Below are positions 36,142-44,490 of a DNA stretch of 64,000 nucleotides, piece after piece (positions within the stretch are counted from its first letter, which is position 1; each line of letters opens with the position of its first letter). The DNA comes from JAOUFP01 sp963801505 (GTDB lineage: Bacteria; Nitrospirota; Thermodesulfovibrionia; Thermodesulfovibrionales; UBA6898), in contig CAWDEY010000018.1 of assembly GCA_963801505.1 (NCBI GenBank), forward strand, positions 1-64,000, given 5' to 3'. The position numbers were made by a program, and so were the translations under genes. The notes under the pieces are model-generated. The model saw nothing but the letters and a program-made list of their open reading frames with translations, had not been told where the DNA came from and made no database searches.

Positions 36142-36686
36142 CCTTTTATCCCCTCCTACTTATGTCCGCAATGAATAACTGAGGTTTTGCGGGCATGTCA
36201 TAGAACTTGAAATGGTACCTAAACTGACTTTGCTTGGCCCCTGCATGTTCCCAATAAAAAAGGCCGAGCTGCCTAAAGGTTTTTCCTTCGGCAGCTCGGC
36301 CATCTTCCATTTGCTAATAAGACCCGCCACTTTCCGCCCCCTTCTCGCGAAGGGTTTGGCATTTATCGGGATCTCTAACTTCTAATAAACAAATAACACA
36401 CAATATCTGCTTTGTCAAATCTATCAAAGGCAATCATTCCAGATAGGCAATCAAAGGCATCCAGTGTAACCCGCTTTAAGCGGCATAAATGAAGGAAGAA
36501 ACCAAAAAACAACCCCCTCCGCCCCCTTTATTAAGGGGGAATTTTTCAGAAACTTGCCTGCGTTTCCGTGTCCAGCGGGACTTATGTGTAAAGATCAGCT
36601 TATCAAGGTGTGGGGTAAGTTGTCAGTTTGAAAGTTCGTTGGAATTAATAGGTGATTGCTTAAATGGAGAGGGGACGGATTAGCTG
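36142..36686. other. Gene-poor region with repeats and a terminator
   Basis: It contains a strong minus-strand terminator (36253-36301), a 55-base repeat (36488-36545) almost identical to one at 60092-60155, and at 36561-36603 the CCGTGTCCAGCG...GTAAAGATCAG block shared with 21148. I see no credible gene. Confidence 0.55.
36253..36301 (-). terminator. Strong intrinsic terminator, minus strand
   Basis: GGCCGAGCTGCC and GGCAGCTCGGCC form a perfect 12-bp stem (36262-36273 with 36290-36301). On the minus strand it is followed by TTTTTTATT. The nearest upstream minus-strand gene is mglA, 385 bases away. Confidence 0.75.
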
Positions 36687-37274
36687 CTAATAATGTTTCT
36701 TCAGTTCTGTCAGCACCTGTTTTGCAATATTCTTTAGTGTCTCAAAGACACCGGGGCCGGTAACTGCTACAGCTTCAAAATACGGAACATTTCCAGGGTT
36801 CAGCAGTTTGTTCATATTTTCAACAGGCGCGACATTAGACAGGTCTCTTTTGTTGTATTGAACGGTATATGGCAGCTTGTCGAGGTCATATCCCTGATCA
36901 TTGAGATTAATTCTTAAGTCATCAAGGCTTTCGATATTCGCTTCCATTCTTTCTATCTGACTGTCCGCAACAAAAACAACTCCATCGACGCCCTTTAAAA
37001 TAAGCTTTCGGCTGGCAGCGTAGAAAACCTGTCCCGGTACAGTATAAAGATGAAACCTGATCTTAAAGCCCTTTATGTCGCCGAGTGCAAGGGGAAGAAA
37101 ATCGAAGAACAGGGTCCTTTCTGTTTCGGTTGCGAGAGATATGAGTTTGCCCTTCTGGTCGGGGTTTGTCTTTTTGAAGACAAACTGCAGGTTTGTTGTT
37201 TTTCCGCACAGACCAGGCCCGTAGTAAACGATCTTGCAGTTTATTTCACGTGACGAATAGTTTATAAAAGACAC
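36687..37274 (-). CDS. mglA: MglA-like small GTPase
   Basis: A 195-residue Ras-like GTPase. The P-loop is YGPGLCGKTTN (residues 18-28), the switch II region YTVPGQ (near 77) replaces DxxG as in other MglA proteins, and YNKRD (near 139) is the guanine-specificity motif. MglA sets cell polarity for gliding or type IV pili in Myxococcus. It lies 12 bases after the roadblock gene, its likely activating protein. Confidence 0.93.
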   Translation of the reverse strand: MSFINYSSREINCKIVYYGPGLCGKTTNLQFVFKKTNPDQKGKLISLATETERTLFFDFLPLALGDIKGFKIRFHLYTVPGQVFYAASRKLILKGVDGVVFVADSQIERMEANIESLDDLRINLNDQGYDLDKLPYTVQYNKRDLSNVAPVENMNKLLNPGNVPYFEAVAVTGPGVFETLKNIAKQVLTELKKHY

Positions 37275-37286
37275 GTAATAGGATAC

Positions 37287-37781
37287 CTACCTGAAAAGGT
37301 TGTCGATGTCTTCATCGCTGATTTCTGCAAAAGGTGATTCATCCAGTCTTCCCTCGGTTTTTTCATGTTCGGATTTGCTGGTAATTGTACTGAATATTGT
37401 TACAAGAGCTTCCGAGGCTTTTTTTACTCTAAGACGGACCAGTCCCAGAGAGGACCTCTTGTCGAAGATGACAACAAGGATCACCCTCTGGCCGATAAGT
37501 GAAATATGGATATTGTCTTTTTCCCCTTCATGGAAGAGGATTGTGAACTCTTTTTCTCCAAGAAGCCGCGCAATCCCTCCTGTTGCAGCAATGTTGCCGG
37601 CAGTCAATGATGCGAGCGAGGTTGTGTCGATGTCGCGTGTTTCACCTGCAGAGGCGATCAGTTGTCCATTCTTGTCTACAAGAAAGACAACCATGGCGTT
37701 TGTCTGCTGATACAGTTTCTGGAGTTCCTCGTCGATTTTGCGGAACTCCTCTTCATACATGACAAGATCTGAGCTGCTCAT
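37287..37781 (-). CDS. mglB: MglB-like roadblock/LC7 protein
   Basis: A 164-residue protein with a roadblock/LC7 fold (residues 15-125). Motifs are AMVVFLVDKNGQLIASAGE and AGNIAATGGIARLLGEKEF. The acidic C-terminus ends DIDNLF. MglB is the GTPase-activating partner of MglA, and the gene order here is mglB then mglA, as in other bacteria. Confidence 0.9.
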   Translation of the reverse strand: MSSSDLVMYEEEFRKIDEELQKLYQQTNAMVVFLVDKNGQLIASAGETRDIDTTSLASLTAGNIAATGGIARLLGEKEFTILFHEGEKDNIHISLIGQRVILVVIFDKRSSLGLVRLRVKKASEALVTIFSTITSKSEHEKTEGRLDESPFAEISDEDIDNLFR

Positions 37782-37814
37782 AACTCCTTAGAAAATATCA
37801 TAGTTGCCGACTCT

Positions 37815-38750
37815 TTAGCAACCGCATTCTGCCTGTTTTTTCAATTTTTCCCATTCCCTGTCAACTTCTTCCTGTACCTTCTTCAATAACCATTCGTTGG
37901 CCGGGGCGAAAAGATGCTTGAATCTGCCCTGGGGTTTCATGAAATCAGCTACCGGGACCTTGTCTTTCGGAGTATACGTGATCTTTGTGACTCCGTCTTC
38001 GATCTCATAAAGAGGCCAGTAACATGAATTTACCCCTAGTCTGCAAAGGGTGATTGCGTCATTTGTCTGTGAACGCCATCCGCGGTTGCATGCAGACAGT
38101 ATATTCATGAATTTGGGGCCATTAAACTCATGTGCCTTTCTGACTTTTTTCATCAGGTCCATCCAGTGAGAAGGCGAAGCCTGGGCAGCATAGGGGATGT
38201 TATGCGCTGCCATGATCTTTGTAAGGTTCTTTCTCACCCTGAGCTTGCCGGGGATCACGTCTCCTGCCGGACATGTTGTCGTATCTGCGCCCAGTGGTGT
38301 TGCGCTTGAACGCTGTATGCCGGTGTTCATGTATGCGCCGTTATCGTAACAGACGTAAAGCATATCATGCCCGCGTTCCATAGCGCCTGACAGACTCTGT
38401 AATCCGATATCGTAGGTGCCTCCGTCACCGCCAAAGGCGATGAATTTTATGTCCTTGTCTATCTTGCCCTGTTTTTTCAGTGAACGGTACATGGTTTCAA
38501 CACCTGATATGGTTGCAGCAGCATTTTCAAAGGCTGAGTGTATCCAGGGGATCTTCCAGGCTGTATACTCAGAGATACAGGTTGAGACCTCAAGGCATCC
38601 GGTTGCATTGGAAGCGATGACCGGATAGTCTGTTGCGAGGAGCACCATTTTCACTATGGTAGGGGCCCCGCAGCCGGCGCACATCCTGTGGCCGTGTGTC
38701 AGAAGGTCTTCTTTTTTTGAAAGCTCTTTTAACGTCAGTCCTGTCGCCAT
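37815..38750 (-). CDS. porB: Pyruvate/2-oxoacid:ferredoxin oxidoreductase beta subunit
   Basis: The 311-residue TPP-binding subunit has Cys residues for a [4Fe-4S] cluster (HRMCAGCGAP near 20) and the TPP motif FGGDGGTYDIGLQSLSGAMERG (near 107) with CYDNGAYMNTG. The enzyme converts pyruvate and CoA to acetyl-CoA, CO2 and reduced ferredoxin, or runs in reverse. It is the last gene of a gamma-delta-alpha-beta operon. Confidence 0.94.
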   Translation of the reverse strand: MATGLTLKELSKKEDLLTHGHRMCAGCGAPTIVKMVLLATDYPVIASNATGCLEVSTCISEYTAWKIPWIHSAFENAAATISGVETMYRSLKKQGKIDKDIKFIAFGGDGGTYDIGLQSLSGAMERGHDMLYVCYDNGAYMNTGIQRSSATPLGADTTTCPAGDVIPGKLRVRKNLTKIMAAHNIPYAAQASPSHWMDLMKKVRKAHEFNGPKFMNILSACNRGWRSQTNDAITLCRLGVNSCYWPLYEIEDGVTKITYTPKDKVPVADFMKPQGRFKHLFAPANEWLLKKVQEEVDREWEKLKKQAECGC

Positions 38751-38751
38751 A

Positions 38752-39930
38752 TTATTCCCTCACTCCTAAATATTCTTTAATTATTCTTATCTTCCCACCC
38801 TTTGCTATGTCGTGAAGTTCATTCAGAACAAGCGCTGCGTGGGAAGGCATGTAGTCCCTGCCGCCGAGGCCGTAGATCTTGTTTATCAGGGCCGGTCTTT
38901 CTTTCAGGTGATAGAGGGCCGAGGTGATCTCCATAAAGAGAGGCCCATATCCGCCGAAAGAATCCGCCCTGTCCATGACGCAGACTGCTTTTGTGTTTTT
39001 CAGGGCCTCAGCCACTTCTTCATACGGGAACGGCCTGAAGAGTCTTGGTTTCAGGAGTCCGGCCTTGATGCCTTTGTTTCTGAAATCGTCTATTACATCT
39101 TTGGAGGTGCCTGCCGCAGAGTTCAGTATTACAAGTGCTATATCGGCATCCTCCAGTCTGTATGATTCAAACAGTCCGTATTTTCTGCCGCTAAGCTTCT
39201 CGAAATCCTTTGCAACATCAAGGACAACGTCCTTGACCTTTGTCATGACCTCGTGCTGGGCACGTTTGTATTCATGATATAAGTCGGTGAGGATAAGGGG
39301 GCCGTAACTTTTTGGTTTCTCAAGGTCAAGCAATGGTAGAAAGTTCTTAAATTCCCCGACGAAATTCCTGACCTCTGCATCTTCGAGGTACTCCATCCTC
39401 TCTATGGAATGACTAATGATAAAGCCGTCAAGACATACCATTACCGGAAGTCTGATATCCATGTGCTCCCCGACCCTGAAGGCCTGGATGGTATTGTCAT
39501 AGGCTTCCTGTGCATCCTCAGACCAAATCTGTATCCAGCCCGTGTCCCTTGCACCCATGGCGTCCGAATGGTCGCCGTGGATATTTAGGGGGGCTGAAAG
39601 CGCACGGTTTACAACAGGCATTATGATAGGGAGCCTGTCTCCTGACGCAATATGCAGCATCTCCCACATCAGCGCAAGACCCTGTGAAGATGTAGCGGTC
39701 ACCACTCTTCCACCTGCGGCAGAAGCGCCTATGCAGGCGCTCATGGAACTATGTTCGCTTTCCACCAGGATCGGTTCCGTAGTGACTTTGCCGTTAGCTA
39801 TATAGGACGCATATCTTTGCATCATGTCTGTTTGCGGAGTAATAGGGTAAATCCCGCAGACATCGGGGTTTACCTGGCGGAGCGCATTGGCAACCGCTTC
39901 ATTCCCTGTGACAGCGACAACCTTTGCCAT
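38752..39930 (-). CDS. porA: Pyruvate/2-oxoacid:ferredoxin oxidoreductase alpha subunit
   Basis: The 392-residue subunit starts with GNEAVANALRQVNPDVCGIYPITPQTD and contains ESEHSSMSACIGASAAGGRVVTATSSQGLALM, the pyrimidine-binding domain typical of POR alpha chains. It is flanked by delta and beta genes with one-base spacing. Confidence 0.94.
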   Translation of the reverse strand: MAKVVAVTGNEAVANALRQVNPDVCGIYPITPQTDMMQRYASYIANGKVTTEPILVESEHSSMSACIGASAAGGRVVTATSSQGLALMWEMLHIASGDRLPIIMPVVNRALSAPLNIHGDHSDAMGARDTGWIQIWSEDAQEAYDNTIQAFRVGEHMDIRLPVMVCLDGFIISHSIERMEYLEDAEVRNFVGEFKNFLPLLDLEKPKSYGPLILTDLYHEYKRAQHEVMTKVKDVVLDVAKDFEKLSGRKYGLFESYRLEDADIALVILNSAAGTSKDVIDDFRNKGIKAGLLKPRLFRPFPYEEVAEALKNTKAVCVMDRADSFGGYGPLFMEITSALYHLKERPALINKIYGLGGRDYMPSHAALVLNELHDIAKGGKIRIIKEYLGVRE

Positions 39931-40224
39931 CTATTTGCCCTCCTCTATCATTTCAATCGCTTTTTTCCCTTTTTTACCTGGACATTCAAGGGCACAGATG
40001 CCGCAACCCTTGCAATAGTCGTAATCGAATTCTTCTCTTTTGCCATCTTTGACTTTCACGGCCATGTCCGGGCAGTAAACCCAGCATAAAAGGCATTGTA
40101 TGCAGTTTTCCTGGATCCATATCGGTCTATAGGCCCTCCAGGAGCCTGTTTTAAACTTAACAGCACTTCCCCCTTCGAGGACAACAGAGCCTGGCGGCAG
40201 GTCTTTCCATCCCTTTGGTTTCAT
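39931..40224 (-). CDS. porD: Pyruvate:ferredoxin oxidoreductase delta (ferredoxin) subunit
   Basis: The 97-residue product has two [4Fe-4S] motifs: CIQCLLCWVYCPD (near 38) and CKGCGICALECP (near 70). It carries electrons from the TPP site to soluble ferredoxin. It overlaps the gamma gene by 4 bases. Confidence 0.94.
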   Translation of the reverse strand: MKPKGWKDLPPGSVVLEGGSAVKFKTGSWRAYRPIWIQENCIQCLLCWVYCPDMAVKVKDGKREEFDYDYCKGCGICALECPGKKGKKAIEMIEEGK

Positions 40225-40796
40225 CCTTCTATTACCTCCTCGTATCCTCTTTTTGTGGCCTCAAGGTTGCCGTCTATGATCTTCTGGGAGAATTTTTTGC
40301 CGAAACTCTTCTTTACGTCCTCCAAAAGATGTTCAAGCGTGATGAGACCGGTAATCTTGCAGATTGCCCCGAGTAAGGGTGCGTTGGGCAGCGCCCTGCC
40401 AAAGCATTCAATAGCAATCTTGGTTGCGTCCAAAGTGAATACTTTCTGGTTTTTCCCGACTTTAAGTTTTTCTTTTACATCTTCGGGGCCCTTTGAGGTA
40501 TTCACAAGAAAAATGGTATTGTCCTTTGCGCCTTCAGCAGTGTTTATGCTGTCAAGCAACGTGGCGTCAGCCACGGCAACAATATCAGGCTCCAAAACAG
40601 GGCAGTGCATCCGCAGCTTATTTGAGCTTATCCTGTTATAGGCCCTTAACGGTGCGCCGGCTCTTTCAGGGCCGTACTCAGGAAACGCCTGCACATATCT
40701 TCCGCCGCTCAGGCAGGTGTCTGCAAGCACTTTTGCGGCCGTTACTGTTCCCTGGCCGCCTCTTCCATGCCATCTGATTTCAACTGTTTCAGCCAT
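40221..40796 (-). CDS. porG: Pyruvate:ferredoxin oxidoreductase gamma subunit
   Basis: The 191-residue subunit opens EIRWHGRGGQGTVTAAKVLA and has YGPERAGAPLRAYNR (near 41), the CoA-binding subunit pattern. It is the first gene of the por operon. The 215 bases upstream hold a half copy of the CCACAGAG repeat (40913-40932). Confidence 0.94.
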   Translation of the reverse strand: MAETVEIRWHGRGGQGTVTAAKVLADTCLSGGRYVQAFPEYGPERAGAPLRAYNRISSNKLRMHCPVLEPDIVAVADATLLDSINTAEGAKDNTIFLVNTSKGPEDVKEKLKVGKNQKVFTLDATKIAIECFGRALPNAPLLGAICKITGLITLEHLLEDVKKSFGKKFSQKIIDGNLEATKRGYEEVIEG

Positions 40797-41011
40797 ATTT
40801 TCCTCCAGAATTAAATTGAATCATCATTTTAGTAGATTAAACGATGATTTTTCAATAAATAACCTATTTGTTTAATTTATAGATATATTTGACTCAAAAT
40901 GGGCTATTTTTTAACCACAGAGTGCACAGAGAAAAAATCAGGCCAATAAATCGGTGGATCGCCTTTTTTAGGTTTGACTAAAAACAGCAGCTGTTTTATA
41001 TTTATTGGACT

Positions 41012-41860
41012 ATGGTACAAAGCATGACAGGATTCGGCGGCGCTGAAAAAAACGGCTACAGGGTAGAGATCAGGTCTTTAAACAGCAGATTTCTGGATAT
41101 TCATATCAAAGCCCCGTCTTTTCTCAATCAGTTTGATATACCGTTTAGGAATCTTCTTAAGGAACGTTTTGCGCGCGGGAAGTTCGATGTAACGATCTCT
41201 GCTTCAGAGAATGTTTCGGCTGAGCTGAAGGTCAATACCGCTATAGTAGGCAGATTATATTCAGCGTTCAAAAAGCTGCAGGAAGACCTGTCCCTCTCAG
41301 GCGAGATAGATATCAATCTGATAGCAGGCTTTCATCAAATGTATCTGGAGGCAGAGATCGCGTACGATTCAGATTCTTTATATCGGGTTTTCGGACTGGC
41401 CATGGACAGCCTGGCTGAGATGCGTAACAGGGAGGGAGACAGCCTTGCGGCCGAACTCCTGAAACTTGTGGATTCCCTGTGCAGGATGAACGAGCAGATC
41501 AGATATGTAAAGGGCGATGTCCTCAGGGAGATGACTGAAAAGTTCAATGATAAACTTAAGGCGCTTCTTTCAGATAAGGATTTTGACAGCAACAGGGTAC
41601 TGCAGGAGGCAGCGCTCATGGCCATAAAGCTTGATATATCCGAAGAAATTGCCAGAATTGACAGTCATTTAAGGCAATTCAGAGAATTACTCTCCCTGCA
41701 TGATATTATTGGAAGAAAACTGGATTTCATTGTCCAGGAGTTAAACAGGGAAATTAACACGATAACATCGAAGTCCAGTGACTATGTTCTTACCAGCCTG
41801 ACGGTTGAGATGAAGGCTGTGATAGAAATGATGAAGGAACAGGTCCAGAATATACAGTAA
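41012..41860 (+). CDS. yicC: YicC/YloC family endoribonuclease
   Basis: The 282-residue protein starts VQSMTGFGGAE and contains VEIRSLNSRFLDIHIKAP. It ends with the DUF1732 block DFIVQELNREINTITSKSSD...VIEMMKEQVQNIQ. YicC is an endoribonuclease in E. coli. It heads the conserved yicC-remA-gmk-rpoZ-coaBC cluster. Confidence 0.95.
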   Translation: MVQSMTGFGGAEKNGYRVEIRSLNSRFLDIHIKAPSFLNQFDIPFRNLLKERFARGKFDVTISASENVSAELKVNTAIVGRLYSAFKKLQEDLSLSGEIDINLIAGFHQMYLEAEIAYDSDSLYRVFGLAMDSLAEMRNREGDSLAAELLKLVDSLCRMNEQIRYVKGDVLREMTEKFNDKLKALLSDKDFDSNRVLQEAALMAIKLDISEEIARIDSHLRQFRELLSLHDIIGRKLDFIVQELNREINTITSKSSDYVLTSLTVEMKAVIEMMKEQVQNIQ

Positions 41861-41903
41861 GATAATTTCAAAAGCTTATGCAAAAAGAGGACAAAACATG
41901 AAA

Positions 41904-41947
41904 CCACAGAGTGCACAGATAATATCTCTGTGCCCTCTGTGGTTAAT
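41904..41947. repeat. Short CCACAGAG palindrome
   Basis: ACCACAGAGTGCACAGATA is followed at once by the mirror ATCTCTGTGCCCTCTGTGGT. It is a compact relative of the 838-1090 element and lies between yicC and remA. Confidence 0.75.
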
Positions 41948-41982
41948 TTTTACACTACGTACAATCAATCGGCGAGGAGAAA

Positions 41983-42264
41983 ATGAAGAAAAGCGATGTG
42001 AGTCCCATACTGGTCAATATCGGATTTGGAAATGTTGTGGCTTCTTCCAGGGTTGTTGCAATTGTGACGCCAGGATCTGCTCCTATCAAGAGGATACGTG
42101 AGGAGGCCAAAAAAACAGGGAAACTGGTTGATGCGACCCAGGGAAGACGCACGCGATCAATCATAGTAACTGACAGCAATCATATTATACTCTCCGCCTT
42201 GCAGGCTGAAACGATTACACAGCGATTTCTGGAAGGGAAGGGACCTGTTGGTGAAGATGAATAA
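41983..42264 (+). CDS. remA: RemA/DUF370 family regulator
   Basis: The 93-residue product has VNIGFGNVVASSRVVAIVTPGSAPIKR and TQGRRTRSIIVTDSNHIILSAL, the RemA signature. RemA is a DNA-binding regulator of matrix genes in Bacillus. In other phyla it is linked to gmk by position, as here. Confidence 0.94.
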   Translation: MKKSDVSPILVNIGFGNVVASSRVVAIVTPGSAPIKRIREEAKKTGKLVDATQGRRTRSIIVTDSNHIILSALQAETITQRFLEGKGPVGEDE

Positions 42265-42856
42265 GGGGACCATATTTATCGTTTCTGCGCCGTCAGGGGC
42301 CGGCAAGACAACGATGTGCAAGCAGATAATCAGGATTGTGGACAATGTAAAGCCCTCGGTGTCTTTTACAACAAGACCTCCGAGGCCGGGTGAGGTGCCG
42401 GATGAAGATTATTGCTTTGTCAGCGAGGCGGAATTCAGGACCATGTGCGACAGAGGGGATTTTGTCGAATGGGCCAGGGTGCATGGCAACTTTTACGGGA
42501 CGTCGAGGCTGAAACTCCAGGAGCTTATCAGCGACGGGTACGACGTCCTCCTGGACATCGATACCCAGGGCGCCAGGCAGATCAGGAAATCCTTCAATAA
42601 CGGTGTATATATATTCATTCTTCCACCTTCCATGACGGAACTTAAGCGCAGACTGGAAGGTCGTATGAGCAATTCCGTCGAGGACATGAACAGGCGGTTG
42701 GAGCGCGCGGTTGATGAAATTAAGGAATATTATACGTATGATTATGTTATAGTTAACGATATACTTGAAAATTCGCTTAAAAAACTTGAGGCGATTATAA
42801 TAGCCGAGAGGCTCAGAAGCAGCAAGACAGATCCTCAATGGATTGAGAATAATTAA
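42257..42856 (+). CDS. gmk: Guanylate kinase
   Basis: Gmk phosphorylates GMP to GDP. The P-loop is SAPSGAGKTTMC, the GMP site TTRPPRPGEVPDEDYCFV, and the lid ERAVDEIKEYYTYDYVIVND. Length is about 199 residues. ATG at 42257 is preferred over the upstream TTG/GTG in the same frame because it starts just before the conserved strand. It overlaps remA. Confidence 0.97.
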   Translation: MNKGTIFIVSAPSGAGKTTMCKQIIRIVDNVKPSVSFTTRPPRPGEVPDEDYCFVSEAEFRTMCDRGDFVEWARVHGNFYGTSRLKLQELISDGYDVLLDIDTQGARQIRKSFNNGVYIFILPPSMTELKRRLEGRMSNSVEDMNRRLERAVDEIKEYYTYDYVIVNDILENSLKKLEAIIIAERLRSSKTDPQWIENN

Positions 42857-42883
42857 TGCCAGAAAATTAATGGAGGTACAACA

Positions 42884-43291
42884 ATGGATATAATCTCTCT
42901 GCCTGTAGAGTATGATCATAAGAAGATCGACGGGAAGTTCAGGCTGGTGACCATTGCCGCTCAAAGGGCAAAGGAGCTTTCACTTGGTGCAAAACCAAAA
43001 ATATCAGTAAAATCAAAGAAAGTAACAACAATAGCGATAGAAGAAGCCATCAGTAACGTGCTGGAATTTGTTACAGGAGAAGAAGCGGTCATCGCCAGGG
43101 AAAAGGCGGGAAAATTTGATTACAGAAAACAGCTTGAGGCAAGCAAAAAAGTAGCAGCGGTTGAGGACCTTAGCGAACTCGAAAAAGATCTGAAGGTATA
43201 CCTGCACGAAAAAGGAGCATACGACAAAAAGGCCTTTGAAGAGCTTTTTACTGATATAAAGCCGGAAGATGCCGGGGAAGCTGAAGAATAA
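42884..43291 (+). CDS. rpoZ: RNA polymerase omega subunit
   Basis: Omega helps assemble RNA polymerase and mediates ppGpp response in some bacteria. The conserved part is FRLVTIAAQRAKELSLGAKP and TTIAIEEAISNVLEF. The protein is 135 residues, longer than the usual 70-90, with an acidic, Lys-rich C-terminal extension. GGAGGTACA precedes the ATG. Confidence 0.9.
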   Translation: MDIISLPVEYDHKKIDGKFRLVTIAAQRAKELSLGAKPKISVKSKKVTTIAIEEAISNVLEFVTGEEAVIAREKAGKFDYRKQLEASKKVAAVEDLSELEKDLKVYLHEKGAYDKKAFEELFTDIKPEDAGEAEE

Positions 43292-44453
43292 ATCCATACT
43301 CCTTGGAGTTTCCGGGGGAGTTGCTGCATACAAAGCCGTCGAACTTGTCAGAAGATTAAAGGACGAAGGCGCCTCGGCCACTGTAATTATGACCGGGGCT
43401 GCCGCACAATTTATAACACCTCTTTCTCTGGAGGTAGCCTCTCAAAACAGGGTATATTCTTCTCTCTTTGATGCACCCCTGGCCCATATTGATCTGCCAT
43501 CAAAAGCAGATGTCTTTGTGATCGCGCCTGCTACAGCAAACATCATAGCAAAAATGGCCCATGGTATCGCCGATGACCTTCTGAGCACCTGTTTTCTCTC
43601 TTATCAGGGAACTATAATCATAGCGCCTTCGATGAACTGGAAAATGTACGAAAACAGGATTTTCCAGGAGAACCTGCAGAAGATAAAATCCCTTGGCGTC
43701 TTACAGGTTGGACCTGAAAAAGGCAGTCTTGCCTGTGGTGAAGAAGGGCTGGGCAGGTTGTCCGATATCCAGGATATCATAGAAGCTGTCAAGTCAGCTG
43801 TAACCGGAAAGGACCTGTGCGAAGAAAAGATAGTTGTGACTGCCGGTCCTACAAGGGAATATATTGATCCTGTGAGATTTATTTCCAACAGGTCTTCAGG
43901 CAAGATGGGGTATGCATTGGCAAAGGCTGCAAGGGACAGGGGCGCTGAGGTTACCCTTATCAGCGGTCCATCGTCATTGCGAAGGCCTTTTGGCCTAAAA
44001 TTCGTTCAGGTCAAAACATCGGAAGAAATGCTCGGAGCTGTAGAAAGAGAGACAACGGATGATACGACTGTCCTCATCATGTCTGCGGCTGTAGCTGATT
44101 TTAAGCCACAGGAGAGAGCGGCAACCAAGATAGAAAAAAATGAAGGCATGACTTTAGCGCTGCTTAAGGCTGATGATATAATTTCTCGGATAACCGGCAG
44201 GAGTAAACGGCCGTTTGTTATCGGGTTTGCTGCTGAAACAGGGAATAATCTCGACCGGGCCGAAAAAAAATTGCATAAGAAAAATATGGATATGATTGTA
44301 TTTAACGATGTCTCCGAGCCCGGGGCAGGCTTTGAAGTGGATACTAACAGTGTTGTGATTATAGACAAAAAGGGCAAAACAGTCACTGGACTTATCAGCA
44401 AGGATTCTGTTGCGGATATTGTTTTAGACCGGTTTGTCGAAAACAAATCTTGA
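43269..44453 (+). CDS. coaBC: Phosphopantothenoylcysteine synthetase/decarboxylase
   Basis: A bifunctional CoA-synthesis enzyme. The N-terminal FMN decarboxylase has LGVSGGVAAYKAVELVRRL, the active His in APLAHIDL, and APSMNWKMYENRI. The C-terminal synthetase begins VTAGPTREYIDPVRFISNRSSGKMGYALA (near 193). At 394 residues it is full length. It overlaps rpoZ by 23 bases. Confidence 0.96.
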   Translation: MPGKLKNKSILLGVSGGVAAYKAVELVRRLKDEGASATVIMTGAAAQFITPLSLEVASQNRVYSSLFDAPLAHIDLPSKADVFVIAPATANIIAKMAHGIADDLLSTCFLSYQGTIIIAPSMNWKMYENRIFQENLQKIKSLGVLQVGPEKGSLACGEEGLGRLSDIQDIIEAVKSAVTGKDLCEEKIVVTAGPTREYIDPVRFISNRSSGKMGYALAKAARDRGAEVTLISGPSSLRRPFGLKFVQVKTSEEMLGAVERETTDDTTVLIMSAAVADFKPQERAATKIEKNEGMTLALLKADDIISRITGRSKRPFVIGFAAETGNNLDRAEKKLHKKNMDMIVFNDVSEPGAGFEVDTNSVVIIDKKGKTVTGLISKDSVADIVLDRFVENKS

Positions 44454-44490
44454 CATTCACTGTGATTTTAGAGGAAAATTTGAGGAAGCC

